This document shows positions 62,501 through 64,000 of a DNA stretch of 64,000 nt, piece by piece (positions within the stretch are counted from its first letter, which is position 1; each line of letters opens with the position of its first letter). The position numbers were made by a program, and so were the translations under genes. The stretch comes from Apostichopus japonicus. Its lineage: Eukaryota > Echinodermata > Holothuroidea > Aspidochirotida > Stichopodidae. The DNA lies in the NCBI RefSeq assembly GCF_037975245.1, contig NC_092580.1, positions 33,538,501 to 33,602,500 of the forward strand, written 5' to 3'. The notes under the pieces are model-generated. The model saw only the letters and a list, made by a program, of their open reading frames with translations, searched no databases and was not told the origin of the DNA.

Positions 62501-63916
62501 TTTATTGTTTAAAAGTTGGTTAAACAAAATGATAAAAAGTTGTAAATTGACTTGTCTCACAGGTGATTGAATGGTTTGATTACAGTCATACAATGACTGA
62601 TATGATACATAAGTGTATGTAAATTTAATGTTCGGTTGTATTGTCATGAATAATAAGGGTTATTTACAAGTTATCAAATATGTCACAGTGTATACCTTCA
62701 TAAACATCTCAAAGGAATCGACTTTGAACTTTGGTTTTGAAGTCAATGTTAACAAAGCATAGAAGTGTGACAGATCTTTAGCTCAATGTTACCCGTGATA
62801 TTAACTTGTTAGGAATAGTGGAGAACTATTTACCTATATTAAATGTTGAAATAACGTGAACCATCTTGAATGATCAGTAACTAAGCCTATATAAAGCAGG
62901 GTAGTTGTGACTCATGTATGTGTCTATGGTGTGTAAAATATTGAGAGAATACAGTCACTAACTAGCATGTATATGGTTGAGAGATTGCTAGGTGAGAAGA
63001 GGGGTGGGGGGGGTGGGTTGGGAGAAGGGGGCCATGGGGTAGAGGTGGTTGTCTATTTTCATGAATCCTTGTTGCATTAATCCTCTCTTTGCTCAAGTAA
63101 AGTACAGTTGTGATTAGTTGCTCTGTAGTACATTTGGATAATTTTGCATGCATGATTTCAATTCTGCAATTTCATATTACGGATGATATTTCTCACATTG
63201 TTTCGCTTTCTCCGGGCATCAATTCATCTTTACTTTCTGCATTTCTTTTTTAACAGTCAGAACGAATCGCTGGCGATTCTAGAGAATATATCTCAGCATC
63301 TCTCGTATATAAACAGTTGTCTGGATTATATTCATAAGAATTGGTCAGCTCATCAGACCCTGGCCGATGATGGTCAACAAGATGGAACCACGGTCTGCCA
63401 TCTCTCAGATATCACCAAGAAACTTCTCCTGAAAGCACCAAAGCTTCAAATAAGCTTACAGAGATTAGACAACGATATGAAAAAGGTTTGATTTGTCATT
63501 TTTAATCGAAATACCACTATTCTGTTTGTTGGATTTTTTGCAAGATTTTTTTTATTTCAGAATATCATTATTAATTGTAATTTATAACTACCTTGTTCTC
63601 TCCAGGAGAAAAAAAAGAGTAAATGTAAAAGGAAAAGGAGTTGATCAGTAATGCTCAGATCTTGCCAAAGTTTTACTCAGTTCTAAATCTGAAAGTGAGA
63701 ATACTTTTTGATGACAGAATTTTTTCACAATTTCTTTCGCAACAGGCATCCCGTACAACGAGAGCAGCAGGCGCAGACACGATTGTTGATCCTGGCAACC
63801 GATCTGGTCTGATTTCTTCCTCTGGTTTATTTATGTTCTTTGTAAGTGGAGTTGCCATAGCAACGGTAGCTTTCTTTTGGTATCCCGTTGAATCACCGCA
63901 GTTGTCGCCGCGGTGA
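38652..63916 (+). CDS. ASZ1: ASZ1/GASZ, whole gene in eleven coding exons
   Basis: Ankyrin, SAM and basic leucine zipper protein 1. In animals it sits on the mitochondrial outer membrane and in nuage of germ cells and supports piRNA production. Joining 38652-38744, 48288-48522, 49967-50095, 52198-52309, 52639-52750, 54907-55038, 55739-55821, 58889-59048, 62058-62170, 63257-63485 and 63746-63916 gives 1569 nt (522 residues plus TGA). Every junction has GT/AG and every phase agrees. The protein has an acidic N-terminus, an Arg/Gly-rich insert (about 50-85), ankyrin repeats (about 88-265), a SAM domain (about 310-380), a helical region (about 390-466) and a C-terminal transmembrane helix (about 492-512), the same order as mammalian GASZ (about 475 residues). 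An extra exon within the long first intron cannot be excluded. The sequence itself does not show germline function; that follows from the family. Confidence 0.93.
40203..40474. repeat. 30-bp inverted repeat with 213-bp loop
   Basis: AAATTGGCCGATTTATCACA... at 40203-40232 is matched by its reverse complement at 40445-40474 with one difference. It is a possible small fold-back element; similarity does not continue beyond the arms. Confidence 0.8.
40535..41420. repeat. 76-bp tandem array with higher-order start
   Basis: The phrase GGCAACACCCAGGAAATAAA recurs at an exact 76-bp spacing (ACACCC at 40867, 40943, 41019, 41095, 41171, 41247, 41323 and 41399). About eleven units are present. At the left end a larger block beginning TTTCAATATGTGTTCATTTT occurs twice (about 40542 and 40759), interleaved with the units. 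Copies are nearly identical, so the array is young. It lies in ASZ1 intron 1. Confidence 0.95.
44258..44292. repeat. ATG/ACG-type trinucleotide microsatellite
   Basis: A short run of (GATGAT)n with GACGAT variants, a little upstream of the much longer CAC/CAT tract. Confidence 0.85.
44501..45030. repeat. Long imperfect CAC/CAT trinucleotide tract
   Basis: About 530 bp is made of CAC, CAT, ATC and ACT triplets on the plus strand. It gives artefactual poly-His, Ser/Pro or Thr frames on this strand and Met/Val frames on the other. It lies in ASZ1 intron 1 without splice support. Confidence 0.95.
46279..46343. repeat. Satellite block (GGATATA-rich), left part
   Basis: AAGAAAGGATATAT, ACATAAAAGGATATAAAAAGG and ACATGAAATAGGAAAG are the same words as in the larger array at 47770-48155. 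The array appears to have been split by the Penelope-like insertion. Confidence 0.7.
46345..47470 (+). pseudogene. Penelope-like retroelement 3' fragment (RT end + GIY-YIG)
   Basis: The fragment starts within the end of a reverse-transcriptase domain: FGLKITITSNLKIVDYLDV, then the MNSGQYQPYKKPG segment, YVNANSNHPPNIIKHIP, and IWFNPPYSKNV (46435-46854). After a frameshift and a stop, a GIY-YIG nuclease-like region follows: YKAEV, TNSYIGMCGGPFRLRYNNHTKSF (about 47000-47095), and a WSILKHSN-like block to a C-terminal KKRTELVSKCRHLRSLNR (to about 47360). RT followed by GIY-YIG is typical of Penelope-like elements. A CCTGAAGATCGCTACGG stretch with three GGCGTGAAAC units follows. It is 5'-truncated and inactive. 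Confidence 0.8.
47479..47578. repeat. (AT)n microsatellite
   Basis: About 100 bp of nearly pure AT dinucleotides with two TTT interruptions, in the tail region of the Penelope-like fragment. Confidence 0.95.
47579..47695. repeat. Inverted repeat in the Penelope-like tail
   Basis: AGGTTGAGATTAG...AGTGGAAC on the left pairs with GTTCCACTAGTCTCAACTAG...CTCAACCT on the right. AGTCTCAACT is doubled on the right side. It may be a structured tail or target-derived. Confidence 0.6.
47770..48155. repeat. Tandem satellite of GGAAAGGATATATTTATACA units
   Basis: Composite units of GGAAAGGATATATTTATACA, AACTAGG and AAAAAGATGCAATNTGGATAT-ATAAGGACATA recur about six times with unit-length changes. Minus-strand frames over it (YIYPFLVCINISFP-like) are repeat artefacts. 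Confidence 0.9.
48288..48522 (+). CDS. ASZ1: ASZ1 exon 2 (Arg/Gly-rich insert, first ankyrin helix)
   Basis: Acceptor TATTTCAG, donor AGAG|GTAAGG. The first part is low-complexity and basic, with RRRNGGPRRDQRGSP. It then reads SEDLKMAASKGNLDEVQNLL, the opening of an ankyrin repeat. The Arg/Gly-rich part has no counterpart I know in mammalian GASZ. It leaves one base, completed to Gly by exon 3. Confidence 0.92.
49082..49171. repeat. 58-bp direct duplication in ASZ1 intron 2
   Basis: GTTGGTGTCGTTATGAAGTG, then TAAACGACTGATTCCTGTAACCT, occurs twice in tandem with one or two differences. Confidence 0.8.
49967..50095 (+). CDS. ASZ1: ASZ1 exon 3 (ankyrin repeat)
   Basis: Acceptor CTTGCAG, donor GGTG|GTAAGA. 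It encodes GWTALMYSLHSGHAHIVKFL and LEKGADVDF, a clear ankyrin unit equivalent to the GWTPLMYAA repeat of mammalian GASZ. Phase 1 to phase 1. Confidence 0.95.
52198..52309 (+). CDS. ASZ1: ASZ1 exon 4 (ankyrin repeat)
   Basis: Acceptor TCAACAG, donor ATC|GTAAGT. It encodes LLACCCSRVREDKQLECLEL and LLEQGVNMDV, matching the family's third ankyrin unit with its extra charged loop. The split Ser codon is completed by exon 5. Confidence 0.93.
52639..52750 (+). CDS. ASZ1: ASZ1 exon 5 (ankyrin repeat)
   Basis: Acceptor TTCATCAG, donor ACC|GTAAGT. It encodes SHMTPLMFAAQRGHVKVAAK and LILAKSDVDKQDNRGWT, a near-consensus ankyrin repeat. It ends in phase 0. The frame runs open for about 200 bp into the intron, which is not coding. 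Confidence 0.95.
53769..54906 (+). other. ASZ1 intron 5, part with no feature seen
   Basis: Plain AT-rich intron sequence with a GGGTGGGTGG-type G-rich patch near 53783-53815. No extra exon is recognised. Confidence 0.5.
54907..55038 (+). CDS. ASZ1: ASZ1 exon 6 (last ankyrin repeat)
   Basis: Acceptor CTTTAG, donor GAG|GTAAAA, exactly 44 codons in phase 0. It encodes ALCYATMKGEAKLVKLLLDN and GADPTKTCSEGTAADIA, the final ankyrin unit. Confidence 0.95.
55739..55821 (+). CDS. ASZ1: ASZ1 exon 7 (ankyrin-SAM linker)
   Basis: Acceptor CACCACAG, donor TCAG|GTAAAG. It encodes ISDLLDQIGSPGRV and a Thr/Glu-rich linker. Phase 0 in, phase 2 out, completed to Arg by exon 8. Confidence 0.9.
55905..57490. 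repeat. 72/73-bp tandem array with higher-order structure (intron 7)
   Basis: About 21 to 22 units each carry GATAACTGCCCTAAATATGG then GCATAATGTCA, AAGCAGTG-TATCT and ATTCTACTCGTTGAGATGAG. Core positions such as 55986, 56059, 56132 and 56204 give 72- or 73-bp spacing. Variant types (CTTGAATTC, CTTTAATTC with TCTTGAG, CTATAATTC) recur in the same order in three blocks (about 55975-56260, 56690-56985 and 57070-57345), showing block-wise amplification. Confidence 0.95.
57491..58888 (+). other. ASZ1 intron 7, remainder
   Basis: AT-rich intron. A 24-bp direct duplication GTTGAAGTGATCAAAGGTCT is at about 58801 and 58825. No extra exon is recognised. Confidence 0.5.
58889..59048 (+). CDS. ASZ1: ASZ1 exon 8 (SAM domain, first part)
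   Basis: Acceptor TTTTCTAG, donor AAAAG|GTTGGA. It encodes DLDLFLCGLDLSELISLF then VDFAELLRLTEEDLEK, the first helices of a SAM domain. The frame stays open into the intron to a stop at about 59093. The LEK/MGVEEFG junction with exon 9 restores the canonical SAM wording (L-x-x-MGV-x-x-x-G-x-R), so the donor at 59049 is favoured. Confidence 0.93.
59945..60360. repeat. 144-bp tandem triplication (intron 8)
   Basis: TAGTTCAGTGAATCCAGTGG recurs at 59971, 60115 and 60259 (exact 144-bp steps). The unit is a multiple of three, so one plus-strand frame stays open over all copies (59924-60328), but it has no acceptor context and no homology that I recognise. Confidence 0.95.
61108..61182. repeat. Short tandem repeat TGATATCATGCAGTGAAGGC
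   Basis: Three copies of a 26- to 27-bp unit TGATATCATG(C/A)AGTGAAGG in ASZ1 intron 8. Confidence 0.85.
61348..61587. promoter_or_regulatory. Three DR1-type nuclear-receptor motifs (intron 8)
   Basis: AGGTCAAAGGTCA occurs at 61348-61360 and 61575-61587 and AGGTCAAAGGTGA at 61477-61489, spaced roughly 100-130 bp, with another half-site at 61365-61370. The surrounding sequence (GAACTT, CTTGTA, TTGAG words) also repeats, so the motifs belong to a decayed tandem repeat. DR1 is the known site class for RXR, HNF4 or PPAR receptors; function here is inference. Confidence 0.45.
62058..62170 (+). CDS. ASZ1: ASZ1 exon 9 (SAM domain, second part)
   Basis: Acceptor TGTTTCAG, donor TAAG|GTAACC. It encodes MGVEEFGSRRKIMRSVHEIH followed by KLKWERGS, the C-terminal SAM helix. 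Phase 0 in, phase 2 out; the split Ser codon is completed by exon 10. Confidence 0.93.
62175..63256 (+). other. ASZ1 intron 9
   Basis: AT-rich intron with a G-rich patch at 62998-63045. No additional exon is seen. Confidence 0.6.
63257..63485 (+). CDS. ASZ1: ASZ1 exon 10 (helical region)
   Basis: Acceptor TTTAACAG, donor AAAAAG|GTTTGA. It encodes NESLAILENISQHLSYINSC, then LSDITKKLLLKAPKLQI and SLQRLDNDMKK, with leucine/isoleucine heptad spacing as expected for the family's coiled or zipper-like segment. It ends in phase 0. Confidence 0.92.
63606..63644 (+). CDS. ASZ1: Possible alternative ASZ1 last exon (basic tail, no anchor)
   Basis: A strong acceptor TTGTTCTCTCCAG is followed, in the phase left by exon 10, by thirteen codons EKKKSKCKRKRS and a TGA at 63642-63644. 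Internal GT sites (63619, 63625) would give lengths that break the frame to exon 11. If used, this exon would end the protein with a lysine/arginine-rich tail and remove the membrane anchor. No polyadenylation signal is seen close by, so it may be a decoy. Confidence 0.35.
   Translation, partial: EKKKSKCKRKRS
63746..63916 (+). CDS. ASZ1: ASZ1 exon 11 (C-terminal membrane anchor, stop)
   Basis: Acceptor CGCAACAG, phase 0. It encodes a polar stretch (ASRTTRAAGADTIVDPG) followed by GLFMFFVSGVAIATVAFFW and a short YPVESPQLSPR tail, then TGA at 63914-63916. The single hydrophobic helix near the C-terminus matches the tail anchor that places GASZ in the mitochondrial outer membrane. The bases after it are presumably 3' UTR. 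Confidence 0.92.
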   Translation, partial: ASRTTRAAGADTIVDPGNRSGLISSSGLFMFFVSGVAIATVAFFWYPVESPQLSPR

Positions 63917-64000
63917 TGACTGTCTCCTGTTCGTTCATCAACTATTTCACAGATGACTGAAATGCTGCTCCTAGATACCAAAGTTAAAAGTCTGAAGAGG

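Overview
This is a eukaryotic, intron-rich, AT-leaning and repeat-laden window. It most likely comes from a marine invertebrate deuterostome. The very frequent TAGGCCTA-type words, the mix of CR1/L2-like, L1/Tx1-like and Penelope-like retroelements, and the general look fit an echinoderm such as a sea cucumber; that assignment is inference. No prokaryotic signal, rRNA or CRISPR array is seen.

Two protein-coding genes can be supported. On the minus strand at 3865-4090 there is one exon of an SLC6 (sodium-dependent neurotransmitter symporter) gene, covering the cytosolic N-terminus and transmembrane segment 1. Its other exons lie outside the window or could not be found. On the plus strand from 38652 to 63916 there is a complete, phase-consistent eleven-exon gene for ASZ1/GASZ, the ankyrin-SAM-zipper protein of the piRNA pathway and of germ-cell mitochondria. 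It has an acidic N-terminus, an Arg/Gly-rich insert, ankyrin repeats, a SAM domain, a helical segment and a C-terminal membrane anchor. An optional last exon would replace the anchor with a short basic tail.

Between the genes, from about 10 to 36 kb, is a mobile-element landscape: (i) three full-length copies (16949-18896, 21870-23916, 33318-35140) of a non-autonomous DNA transposon with CAGGYGCGTATCCAGG ends, each flanked by a perfect 5-bp target duplication; (ii) an older inverted-repeat element (21459-23955) into which the second copy inserted; (iii) two relatives of a TTAA-bounded fold-back MITE (431-998, 12847-13428); (iv) a TA-bounded MITE (20330-20622); (v) a decayed L1/Tx1-like LINE framed by 1-kb inverted arms that carry 161-bp monomers with YY1-like motifs (26026-29765); (vi) a CR1/L2-like 3' fragment (11225-11704); (vii) a tRNA-derived SINE (10834-10904); and (viii) a long element built from AATTC/GATATC iterations (31676-33001).

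Inside and just before the ASZ1 gene are tandem arrays: a (GTCC)n tract, a 76-bp array in intron 1, a CAC/CAT tract, a satellite interrupted by a Penelope-like fragment, a 72/73-bp higher-order array in intron 7 and a 144-bp triplication in intron 8. A perfect, spacer-less 70-bp palindrome lies at 4561-4630 upstream of the SLC6 exon.
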